DNA of 64,000 nt from JAFCUW01 sp049898325 (GTDB lineage Bacteria; Pseudomonadota; Gammaproteobacteria; Burkholderiales; Burkholderiaceae_D). Location: positions 354,304 to 418,303 of the forward strand of contig NZ_JAFCXL010000002.1 of the NCBI RefSeq assembly GCF_049898325.1. Reading direction: 5' to 3'. The notes beneath the pieces are model-generated. The model worked only from the letters and a program-made list of their open reading frames with translations, was not told where the DNA came from and made no database searches. A program made the translations under genes and the position numbers. Each line of letters begins with the position of its first letter. Position 1 is the first letter of the stretch. Below are positions 36,723 to 43,760 of the stretch, one piece after another.

Positions 36723-37832
36723 ATCAAAACCAAGACCAATACTTCACTGATCGCGGGCCTGTTTGCCGCAGCCCTGCCCCTGTTGTCGATGACGGCGATC
36801 AGCGCGCCCGCCCAGGCGCAACAATACAATGCACCGGCCGAACGGGGCTTCGAGCCCGTCATACGCGGTTTCAACGTCGACGAGGTGCGCCGCATCGCCC
36901 CCGGCGCGGAACTCAATTTCGATGTCTACGGCACCCCCGGCGGCCGCGTCTACCTGCAGATCGCCGGCGCTGCCCGCAACCTGCAACTCGATGAAACCGA
37001 ACCGGGCGTGTACGAGGGTGTCTACACCATCGGCAGCCGCGACCGCATCACCGCCACCAGTGCCGTCACCGCCAATATGCGCGTGGGCAATCAGGTGACC
37101 ACGGGCGTGCTGCGCGAATCGCTGCAGACGGGTGTCGGCCGTCACGAAGCGCCACGCCGGGGCGACCTGGCCGCGGTGCCCCGCATCGAGCGTTTCGACG
37201 TGCGCGGGGTGGACGATCTGCGTGCGGGCAATGAACTGGTCTTCATGCTACGCGGCACGCCAGGCGCCAAGGTCGACATGAACATCGCCGGCACCCGCGG
37301 CGTGTTCTTCCTGCCGGAAGTGCGTCCGGGCGAGTATGAAGGGTCGTATGTGATCCGCCGCGGCGACCGCATCGAGCGCGCCACCCCCGTCACCGCCAAC
37401 TTGCGCGTGGGCGGCCGCGTCGCCACGGTCAAACTGGGCAAGCCGCTGCAACTGGTGGGCGCGCCACCGCCGCCACCGCGTGAAGCGCGTTACTGCTCCA
37501 ACTGCGCCACCGTCGAAGCGATCAACGTCATTGAAGTCAAGGGCGACGGCAATTACATCGGCACCATCGGCGGCGGCGTGCTCGGCGCGCTGGCCGGCAA
37601 CCAGGTCGGCGGCGGCAACGGCCGCACCGCGGCCCAGATCGCCGGCGCCCTCGGTGGCGCCTACGTCGGTCGCAACATCGACCGCCAGAACGACAAGCAG
37701 ACCCGTCACTTTGAAGTGGTGATCCGCTTTGCCAACGGCGGTACCCAGACGGTGCAGTACGCCAACGATCCGGGCCTGCGCGTCGGTGAGAAGGTCAAGA
37801 TCAACGACGGCACGCTCACGCGCGACAATTGA
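36723..37832 (+). CDS. Glycine-zipper 2TM envelope protein with duplicated beta-domain
   Basis: About 369 residues. A Sec signal peptide (KTKTNTSLIAGLFAAALPLL..., cleavage near AQAQ) begins the protein. Two similar beta-rich repeats follow (about 35-125 and 135-230), aligning on GxELxF-x3-GTPG and PGxYEGxYxIxxxDRI. A Pro-rich linker and CSNC motif precede a glycine-zipper 2TM domain (YIGTIGGGVLGALAGNQVGGGNGR..., GGAYVGRNID), as in the rickettsial 17-kDa antigen family. It is probably in the outer membrane or periplasm. Start problem: there is no ATG ahead of the signal peptide. AAGGAG (36711-36716) is followed by two in-frame ATC codons (36720, 36723), then AAA ACC. I take the ATC at 36723, where ATG would be expected. 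The first in-frame ATG, near 36790, is inside the signal peptide. Confidence 0.8.
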   Translation: MKTKTNTSLIAGLFAAALPLLSMTAISAPAQAQQYNAPAERGFEPVIRGFNVDEVRRIAPGAELNFDVYGTPGGRVYLQIAGAARNLQLDETEPGVYEGVYTIGSRDRITATSAVTANMRVGNQVTTGVLRESLQTGVGRHEAPRRGDLAAVPRIERFDVRGVDDLRAGNELVFMLRGTPGAKVDMNIAGTRGVFFLPEVRPGEYEGSYVIRRGDRIERATPVTANLRVGGRVATVKLGKPLQLVGAPPPPPREARYCSNCATVEAINVIEVKGDGNYIGTIGGGVLGALAGNQVGGGNGRTAAQIAGALGGAYVGRNIDRQNDKQTRHFEVVIRFANGGTQTVQYANDPGLRVGEKVKINDGTLTRDN

Positions 37833-37851
37833 TCGACGGCGCCGCCGCATG

Positions 37852-37890
37852 AAAAAAACCGCCGCTCCAGCAGGATGCGGCGGTTTTTTT
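37852..37890 (+). terminator. Bidirectional terminator between convergent genes
   Basis: A perfect 14-bp stem, AAAAAAACCGCCGC (37852-37865) with GCGGCGGTTTTTTT (37877-37890), and an 11-nt loop. It lies between the glycine-zipper gene and the convergent Crp/Fnr gene (stop at 37906) and has T-runs in both directions. Confidence 0.92.
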
Positions 37891-37905
37891 ATGTGAAGTC
37901 GATGC

Positions 37906-38754
37906 TCAGATGGTGCTGGCCAGCGCGTCGCCGGACGGTTCGAGGTCGTTTTTCGACTTGGCCGGGGCCTTGGTGCGCGAGCGCGACGGTGGCAGGCGGC
38001 GCAGGGTCTTGAGGGCATCGGCGTCCTTGATGCCGATGGTGCGCTGGTCCACGGAGATCAGGCCGATTTCATTGAAGGCCGACAGGGTGCGGCTGACCGT
38101 TTCCAGCGTCAGCCCCAGGTAGCTGCCGATTTCGTGGCGCGTCATGCGCAGATTGAACAATTTGCTCGAATAGCCCATGGCGGCGAAACGGTCGGCCAGC
38201 GAGACCAGGAAGCGGGCCACGCGCGCTTCGGCCGACAAGGCGCCCAGCATGCCGATCATCGATTGCTCGCGCACCAGTTCGCGGCTCATGACGCCGTACA
38301 TCAGGTTTTCCAGTTCGCTGTGGACGCGGCCCAGGGCCGTCAGCTTCTTAAATGGCAGCAAGATCAGGTCGCAGTCGGACAGCGCCACCGCTTCCGATGC
38401 GTAATGGCGGGTGTGGATGCCATCGACGCCGAGCATGTCGCCCTTCATGGGAAAGCTGAGCACCTGTTCGTTGCCGAATTCGTCGATCAGCACGGTTTTC
38501 AGAAAGCCCGAGTTGACGATGTACAGGGTGTCGAAGGCCTGGCCGATGGTGTGGACGCGCTGGCCCGTCTTGAACTGGACATGCTGGAACAGCAATTCTT
38601 CGCTGTTGACGGACATTGCGGTCGGAATATGGAGCAGGTCGCACACTTCTTTCAGGTTCGACCACAGGCGTCCCTGGCGCTGGCGGCCCGCTTCCATGGG
38701 GGACGTGTGCATGGTGGACGACGCGTTACGGGGTTCGGGCAAGGGCGTGGACAT
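37906..38754 (-). CDS. Crp/Fnr family transcriptional regulator
   Basis: A 282-residue regulator. A cyclic-nucleotide-binding-type beta-roll (about 50-150, FKTGQRVHTIGQAFDTLYIVNSG) is followed by a dimer helix and a winged helix. The recognition helix region reads RHEIGSYLGLTLETVSRTLSAF, with the Glu and Ser-Arg that contact TTGAT half-sites in FNR. The four cysteines that bind the FNR [4Fe-4S] cluster are absent, so direct oxygen sensing by that means is unlikely. The basic C-terminal tail (SRTKAPAKSK) is extra. The ATG at 38752-38754 was chosen because GGAG lies 9 nt upstream; longer starts (38763, 38769) overlap that site. It lies upstream of no gene on its strand; the NarL-type and UspA genes follow in the same orientation. 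Confidence 0.9.
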   Translation of the reverse strand: MSTPLPEPRNASSTMHTSPMEAGRQRQGRLWSNLKEVCDLLHIPTAMSVNSEELLFQHVQFKTGQRVHTIGQAFDTLYIVNSGFLKTVLIDEFGNEQVLSFPMKGDMLGVDGIHTRHYASEAVALSDCDLILLPFKKLTALGRVHSELENLMYGVMSRELVREQSMIGMLGALSAEARVARFLVSLADRFAAMGYSSKLFNLRMTRHEIGSYLGLTLETVSRTLSAFNEIGLISVDQRTIGIKDADALKTLRRLPPSRSRTKAPAKSKNDLEPSGDALASTI

Positions 38755-39146
38755 GATGCTCATCTCCAATTAAGAATTCTGCTGTGGCTGCTGTAAATCA
38801 CAGCTGCGAACCGCGGGCAAGACCCGCTAGGCGGCTTCAGCAGTGACAGACGGGCGCTGGACCAAACTCACATGACCAGGAAAAAATTATCCGGAGCAAG
38901 TCGAATCGCTGGATTTAGTATGCCAACTCGAGTCCGGCATTCATATCAGCGAACCCTGAATCTGGCGGTAGGAGATAGGAGCAGAAAGTAGGACAAGTCT
39001 TACTGGAGAGGGGCGATTCCGCAGGGGGAAGGGGCACTGGCGCGCCGCGGTGCACGGGCGCACGCGATATGGCCGCGCTCGCATGAAAAACAACGCCGGC
39101 ACTTTTTTGCGCCAACGGTGTCTGAGTTGTCTGGGCCGGGCGGTGC
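38755..39146 (-). other. Intergenic region between the NarL-type and Crp/Fnr genes (392 bp)
   Basis: Expected to hold the Crp/Fnr gene promoter. A 15-bp palindrome GCTGTAAATCACAGC lies at 38790-38804, about 40 bp upstream of that start, and could be an operator. The rest (38805-39146) shows no convincing gene, terminator or repeat; a 90-codon open frame across it looks like noise. Confidence 0.4.
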
Positions 39147-39791
39147 TCAGGTCTTGAACGGCGACAGCAGGCGGTGGGCCACCGCATATTGCACCATCTC
39201 CGACAGCGAAGTCATGCCCATTTTTTGCATGATGCGGGTCTTGTGGGTGCTCACAGTTTTCACGGACAAATGCAGGCTGTTGGCGATCTCGGTGATCGAC
39301 TTGCCGCTCACCAGCATGGAAAACACTTCGAATTCACGGTCCGATAATTGCTTGTGCAGCAGTTGCTCGTTCGGCGTCATGATGTTCAGCGCCAGTTGCT
39401 CGGCCACTTCGGTGCTGATGTAGGGGCGCCCCGAGGCCACCTTGCGGATCGCCCCCACCAGCTGGGTGCCGGCGCTTTCCTTGGTCAGGTAGCCCTGGGC
39501 GCCGGCGCGGATGGCGCGCACGGCGTATTGCTCTTCTTCATGCATGGTCAGTATCAGCACGGCCAGCTTGGGCGCCACCGCCTTGATCTGGCGGATCAGG
39601 TCGACCCCGCTGCGGCCGGGCATCGACAGGTCCGTCAGCAGCAGGTCGAAGCCGCCCTGGCGCACGTGGTTGAGCACCTCGAAGCCGTTGGTCGCTTCAC
39701 CAACGATATCGATATCGGGCGCGCCATCGAGGATGCGCTTGAGGCCCTCGCGCATGATGGTGTGGTCGTCTGCAATAACGATGCGTATCAT
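39147..39791 (-). CDS. NarL/FixJ family response regulator
   Basis: A 214-residue two-component regulator. The receiver (1-120) has IADDH, the phospho-accepting Asp in LLLTDLSMPGRSG and the Lys in YLTKES. The LuxR-type helix-turn-helix (about 145-210) reads LSDREFEVFSMLVSGKSITEIANSL, then VKTVSTHKTRIMQKM. No histidine kinase gene is adjacent, so its partner is elsewhere. The start ATG (39789-39791) is the only one giving the canonical MIRIVIADDH. Grouping with a Crp/Fnr regulator and a UspA protein suggests a redox or energy-stress circuit (inference). Confidence 0.94.
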   Translation of the reverse strand: MIRIVIADDHTIMREGLKRILDGAPDIDIVGEATNGFEVLNHVRQGGFDLLLTDLSMPGRSGVDLIRQIKAVAPKLAVLILTMHEEEQYAVRAIRAGAQGYLTKESAGTQLVGAIRKVASGRPYISTEVAEQLALNIMTPNEQLLHKQLSDREFEVFSMLVSGKSITEIANSLHLSVKTVSTHKTRIMQKMGMTSLSEMVQYAVAHRLLSPFKT

Positions 39792-39923
39792 AAATTCGCC
39801 AATTCAAATCAAGGTGAAATCAGCCGCCGCGGGTGGCCTGCGTTTACGCGTGAGCGTACGCCGCGCCATGTGCGGGAACAAATGAAGGCTTGCTAGCTTG
39901 ACGATTGAAAAATTATCGATTAA

Positions 39924-40388
39924 TCAGCTGCCTGGCTCCTCGATCAGGCGGTGCACCAGCACGGGCTTGAGGGTGTGCGACAACACCTTGTTGGTCACGC
40001 TGCCCAGCAGCAATTGCCCCCAGCCGCTGCGGCCGTGCGAGCCCATGAAAATCAGGTCGCAGTGTTCTCGCTCGGCGACCTCGACGATCATGCTGGCCGG
40101 CGAATTGGCGAACTCCGTCAGCGCCGCGTGCGCCAGGCCCGCCCTGGCCGCCGCTTCGATGATGGGGTGGGTATGCTCGGCGCCCGTGCGGCGCATGGTG
40201 GCGATGTACTCGTCCTCGATGGGATAACTGGGCGGGATGATCTCCACGTACACGGGATACTGGTATTCCGGCGCCACGAACAGCACCAGCACCTCGGCGC
40301 CGAGCTGGCCGGCGAATTTGACGCCGGCGCAGGCGGTGGACTTCGACACCGCCGAGCCGTCGGTCGTAATCAGAATTTTCCGGTACAT
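39924..40388 (-). CDS. Universal stress protein (UspA family)
   Basis: A 154-residue UspA-fold protein. The first strand and loop MYRKILITTDGSAVS, and the ATP-binding motif G-x2-G-x9-G-S in GSHGRSGWGQLLLGS followed by VTNKVL, put it in the ATP-binding class. It carries a 50-residue insertion-like segment (EYQYPVYVEIIPP) after strand 2. The ATG at 40386-40388 was chosen because GGGAG is 8 nt upstream; another ATG two codons earlier sits too close to that site. It is on the same strand as the NarL-type gene, 132 bp upstream of it. Confidence 0.93.
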   Translation of the reverse strand: MYRKILITTDGSAVSKSTACAGVKFAGQLGAEVLVLFVAPEYQYPVYVEIIPPSYPIEDEYIATMRRTGAEHTHPIIEAAARAGLAHAALTEFANSPASMIVEVAEREHCDLIFMGSHGRSGWGQLLLGSVTNKVLSHTLKPVLVHRLIEEPGS

Positions 40389-40745
40389 GGTCATTTCTCC
40401 CACAGGACGCTGTATTGTCCATTGTAGTGAGGGCGCCGCCGAATGCCAGAACGCGTCCGCGTGATCTTGCTCAACAGTTAAAGGCGCGGGCCCGGATGGC
40501 GCGCCGACCCCGCCGACAAGCACAAAATACAACACTTGCGACGGGAAAAGTATCCGTACGGACACATTTTCTTATCTTCGCAATAAGTTTCCCGAGCGAA
40601 ATCAATTGCTGGCGAGGTCGGTGATTTACCAACGTCATCGACGCTGCTACACTCAGGACAAAACCCGCTGGCCCAGCCCCCGCCCAGTACCCCTGACACG
40701 CAATCGCGCATTGCAAAATTAGTATTTATTGGAGAAGCACGGACC
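40389..40745 (+). other. Divergent intergenic region between the UspA gene and cheZ (357 bp)
   Basis: Holds the promoters for both sides. TACAAT on the minus strand near 40420 could be the UspA -10 box. A near-perfect 16-bp palindrome with core TCCGTACGGA (40553-40562, extended 40550-40565) is the only clear operator-like site. GGAG at about 40731 is the cheZ ribosome binding site. I see no gene in the region and no clear sigma-28 flagellar promoter. Confidence 0.4.
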
Positions 40746-41585
40746 ATGACCGACGCCGCTGATGATTTCGACGCCCTGTTCGACGAGGTGAGCGCCCAGC
40801 GCGACGCCACGCCGGCCGCTGCCCCGACCCCGACCGCCGCGACCGCCCAGGACATCGCCGACGATGACTTCGAAGCGCTGTTCGAGCAGGCTGCCGCGCA
40901 AACGGTCGCCGCCCCGGCGCCGGCCCCGGCCCCTGTTGCCGTTGCCGCCGTGGTGGCCGCTGCCGACGCCGACGGCGAAGGCAACGCCGCCGACAAGCCC
41001 ATGTTCGAACGGCTCGGCGGCATCGTGCGCCTGCTGCACGATTCGCTGCGTGAACTGGGCTACGACAAGGCGCTCACGGAAGCGTCGACCCAGATCAACG
41101 ATGCCCAGGACCGCCTCGAATACGTCGCCACGCTGACCGAGCAGGCCGCCAACAAGGTCCTCAACACGCTCGACGAAGGCATGCCGGCACAGGACGTGCT
41201 GTCGAAAAACGCCAAGCAGATGGAAACCCGCTGGGCCGACCTGTTCGCCGGCAAGGTCTCGATCGACGACTTCAAGACCCTCGCGGGCGACTCGCAAGCA
41301 TTCGCCCAGGCCGTCACCAAGGCCACCGATGCGGAAAAAGCCCGCCTGCTCGACATCATAATGGCGCAGGATTTCCAGGACATCACGGGCCAGCTGATCA
41401 AGAAAGTGGTGGCGATCACCAAGACGGTCGAGCACGAACTGGCCGAACTGCTGCGCGATAACGCCCCGCCTGCCGTGCGCGAAAAACTGGCCGCCAAACC
41501 AGGCCTGATGTCCGGTCCCTCGGTGCCGTCGGTGGCCCTGGACCAGGACAACGTTGACGATTTACTTGCCGATCTGGGGTTCTGA
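40746..41585 (+). CDS. cheZ: Protein phosphatase CheZ
   Basis: A 279-residue CheZ, which removes phosphate from CheY-P. The N-terminal 85 residues are an acidic and Ala/Pro-rich extension with two DDDFEALF-like repeats (DDFDALFDE and DDFEALFEQ), about 60 residues longer than enterobacterial CheZ (214). The helical hairpin carries the catalytic region QDFQDITGQLIKKVV. The C-terminal CheY-binding peptide DNVDDLLADLGF is intact. The N-terminal repeats resemble that C-terminal peptide. The stop overlaps the cheA start by 1 bp, so the pair is coupled. No other chemotaxis genes are adjacent. Confidence 0.92.
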   Translation: MTDAADDFDALFDEVSAQRDATPAAAPTPTAATAQDIADDDFEALFEQAAAQTVAAPAPAPAPVAVAAVVAAADADGEGNAADKPMFERLGGIVRLLHDSLRELGYDKALTEASTQINDAQDRLEYVATLTEQAANKVLNTLDEGMPAQDVLSKNAKQMETRWADLFAGKVSIDDFKTLAGDSQAFAQAVTKATDAEKARLLDIIMAQDFQDITGQLIKKVVAITKTVEHELAELLRDNAPPAVREKLAAKPGLMSGPSVPSVALDQDNVDDLLADLGF

Positions 41586-43519
41586 TGGACGATATGCTCA
41601 AAGATTTCGTCGTCGAGGCGATGGATCTCGCAGTCAATGTGGAAGAGCATTTGCTGCGACTCGAGCGCGACCCGAACAACAAGGAAACGCTCAATGCCGT
41701 GTTCCGCTCGTTCCACACGATCAAGGGCGGCGCCGGCTTCATGAACCTGACGGCCATGGTGACGGCCTGTCACCTGACCGAAAACCTGTTCGACGCCCTG
41801 CGTAACGGCGCCGCGCCCGTCACCCCGCTGGCGATCGAAGCGGCGCTGCAGGCGTCCGGCTTCGTGGCCGACCAGTTGACCGATCTGAGCAACGGCGCCG
41901 CCCCGGAGCAACTCGCTTCGATGCCGGCAGCGCTCGAGAGCATCCTGGTCGACGCCATCGCCGGCAAGACCCATTCGACGCCGGCCGCCGCGCCCGTGGC
42001 GGTGGCGGCGCCGACGCCGGCGCCAGCACCGCTGGCCGCCGCGCCCGCGCCCGTGTTCGTCGCCAAGGGGCCTGGCGCCGATGGCCTCGACTGGGAAGCG
42101 ATGTACATGGCGGTGGTCCCGCCCGGCACGTATCAGCCGGCGGCGAATGTCGCCGCAGTCGCCGCAGTCGCCGCACCGGCCATCGAGGCCGCCGCAGCGG
42201 TGGCGGTGGCGGTCGATGCCACCCCCGCGCAAAGCGCCGCCGCCGCAGCCGCAGCCGCCGCCGCCAAGCATGCGTGGGACGGCAACGAGCGGCGCGAAGA
42301 GAAGGTGCAGGAATTCCGCGCCGCCTCCGCCCCGGCCAAGGAAGAGAGCATCCGCGTCGATGCCGTCAAGCTCGACGCCCTGCTGGAAGTGGCGGGCGAA
42401 TCGGTGCAGGCGGCCAACCAGGCGGCCGTGCTGCTCGAGCGCCTGTCGCAATTCAAGTTCGAGGGCCAAGCCGCCACCCTGATGGCGACCCTGACGGAAA
42501 CGCTGGAGCGGGCCTCGCGCTATTCGGCCGAACTGCAGCGCGCCACCCTGGCCACCCGCATGCAGCCGGTCGGCCGCCTGTTCCAGAAATTTCCCCGCCT
42601 GGTGCGCGAACTGGCCAAGGACCTGGGCAAGGACGTCGAACTGAACATCGAAGGGGCCGAGACGGAAGTCGACCGCGTCGTCGTCGACAGCCTCTACGAT
42701 CCGCTTGTGCACATGCTGCGCAACGCGCTCGATCACGGTGTCGAGTCGCCCGAACAGCGCGTCGCCAGCGGCAAGCCGGCCAAGGCCTTCATTTCCCTCA
42801 AGGCCTGGCAGGAAGCCAATAGCGTGATGATCGTGCTGCAGGACGATGGCAAGGGCATGGACCCGGTCGCCCTGCGCAAGAAGGCCATCGAAAAGGGCCT
42901 GATCAACGAAAACGGCGCGCCCAGCGACGAGGAAGCGTACCAACTGGTGTTCCTGCCCGGTTTCTCGACCAAGGAACTGGCCACCTCGGTGTCCGGCCGC
43001 GGCGTCGGCATGGATGTGGTAAAAACCGCGGTGGAGAAAAACCGCGGCGCCATCCACATCGATTCCTCGCTCGGTCACGGCACCAAGTTCGCCATCCGCC
43101 TGCCGATCGAACTGTCGATCGTGCCGACCATGCTGGTGTCGACCTCGGGCGCCGCGCTGGCGCTGCCGATGGCGATGGTCGAACGCGTCGTCGAACTGCC
43201 CGACACGTTCCTGCAAGTGGGCGGCGCGCCGGTGCTGAAAGACCAGGGCCGTCCGCTGCCGGTGCGCTCGCTGGCCGGTGCGCTCGGCTACGACGCCTGC
43301 CTCGAGAAGGTCGGCATCGTCGTCTCGGCGCCGCAGCCCTACATCCTGGCCGTGTCCGCCGTCGACGGCACCGCCGACCTGGTGATCAAGCCGATGACGG
43401 CGATTGCCGTCGAAGGCATCACCGGCACCGCCCGCTCGGCAGAGGGCGAACTGGTGCTGGTGGTGGGCCTGTCGTTCCTGATGGACGGTTGCCGGCCAAC
43501 GGTCAAGCTGGCCGCCTGA
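41585..43519 (+). CDS. cheA: Chemotaxis histidine kinase CheA
   Basis: A 644-residue CheA. The Hpt domain (1-105) has the phospho-accepting His44 in FHTIKGGAGFMN. A long Ala/Pro-rich linker (about 125-250) takes the place of the P2 CheY-binding domain, for which I see no sequence. The dimer domain (about 255-320), the ATPase domain with MLRNALDHGVE, DDGKGMD and GRGVGMDVV, and the CheW-like domain (about 500-640) follow. It phosphorylates CheY and CheB on signal from receptors. It overlaps cheZ by 1 bp and ends at a strong terminator, so the operon is just these two genes. Confidence 0.92.
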   Translation: MDDMLKDFVVEAMDLAVNVEEHLLRLERDPNNKETLNAVFRSFHTIKGGAGFMNLTAMVTACHLTENLFDALRNGAAPVTPLAIEAALQASGFVADQLTDLSNGAAPEQLASMPAALESILVDAIAGKTHSTPAAAPVAVAAPTPAPAPLAAAPAPVFVAKGPGADGLDWEAMYMAVVPPGTYQPAANVAAVAAVAAPAIEAAAAVAVAVDATPAQSAAAAAAAAAAKHAWDGNERREEKVQEFRAASAPAKEESIRVDAVKLDALLEVAGESVQAANQAAVLLERLSQFKFEGQAATLMATLTETLERASRYSAELQRATLATRMQPVGRLFQKFPRLVRELAKDLGKDVELNIEGAETEVDRVVVDSLYDPLVHMLRNALDHGVESPEQRVASGKPAKAFISLKAWQEANSVMIVLQDDGKGMDPVALRKKAIEKGLINENGAPSDEEAYQLVFLPGFSTKELATSVSGRGVGMDVVKTAVEKNRGAIHIDSSLGHGTKFAIRLPIELSIVPTMLVSTSGAALALPMAMVERVVELPDTFLQVGGAPVLKDQGRPLPVRSLAGALGYDACLEKVGIVVSAPQPYILAVSAVDGTADLVIKPMTAIAVEGITGTARSAEGELVLVVGLSFLMDGCRPTVKLAA

Positions 43520-43576
43520 TCGCCTGCACAAAACGGGTGCGGTCTGAAAATATAGCGGACCTGGACGAACGAGACG

Positions 43577-43609
43577 AAAAATGCCCGCTATCACTAGCGG
43601 GCATTTTTT
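43577..43609 (+). terminator. Rho-independent terminator after cheA
   Basis: A perfect stem, AAAAATGCCCGCTA (43577-43590) with TAGCGGGCATTTTT (43595-43608), and a 4-nt loop; it lies about 55 bp after the cheA stop. Confidence 0.92.
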
Positions 43610-43620
43610 ATTTGTAAAAT

Positions 43621-43670
43621 CGATTTATTTTGCAAATAATATTTGTGATAAATCGTATTGGTGCAAATAA
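43621..43670 (+). promoter_or_regulatory. AT-rich palindrome and direct repeat upstream of leuC
   Basis: CGATTTAT (43621-43628) is the reverse complement of ATAAATCG (43648-43655). Inside it, CAAAT (43633-43637) mirrors ATTTG (43641-43645). TGCAAATAA also occurs twice, at 43631-43639 and 43662-43670, 31 bp apart. This AT-rich island stands out against the GC-rich genome and lies just before the candidate leuC promoter, as an operator would. Confidence 0.5.
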
Positions 43671-43689
43671 GGTTCCAAAAGAGGGATGC

Positions 43690-43719
43690 TTCTGCGGCAA
43701 TGCACAAATATGGCATAAT
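43690..43719 (+). promoter_or_regulatory. Candidate leuC promoter
   Basis: CATAAT at 43714-43719 with an extended -10 TG at 43711-43712, and TTCTGC at 43690-43695 as a weak -35 with an 18-bp spacer. It lies 42 bp before the leuC start. Confidence 0.45.
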
Positions 43720-43760
43720 CAAATGCGCAACCCCATACCACCGACTGCCGACCACCGACC

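Noticed and set aside
38915..39187. A 90-codon minus-strand frame between the NarL-type and Crp/Fnr genes
   Set aside because: It runs into the end of the NarL-type gene, looks low-complexity and has no convincing start.
41060..43594. An 844-codon minus-strand open frame opposite cheA
   Set aside because: Antisense shadow; cheA domains are clear on the plus strand.
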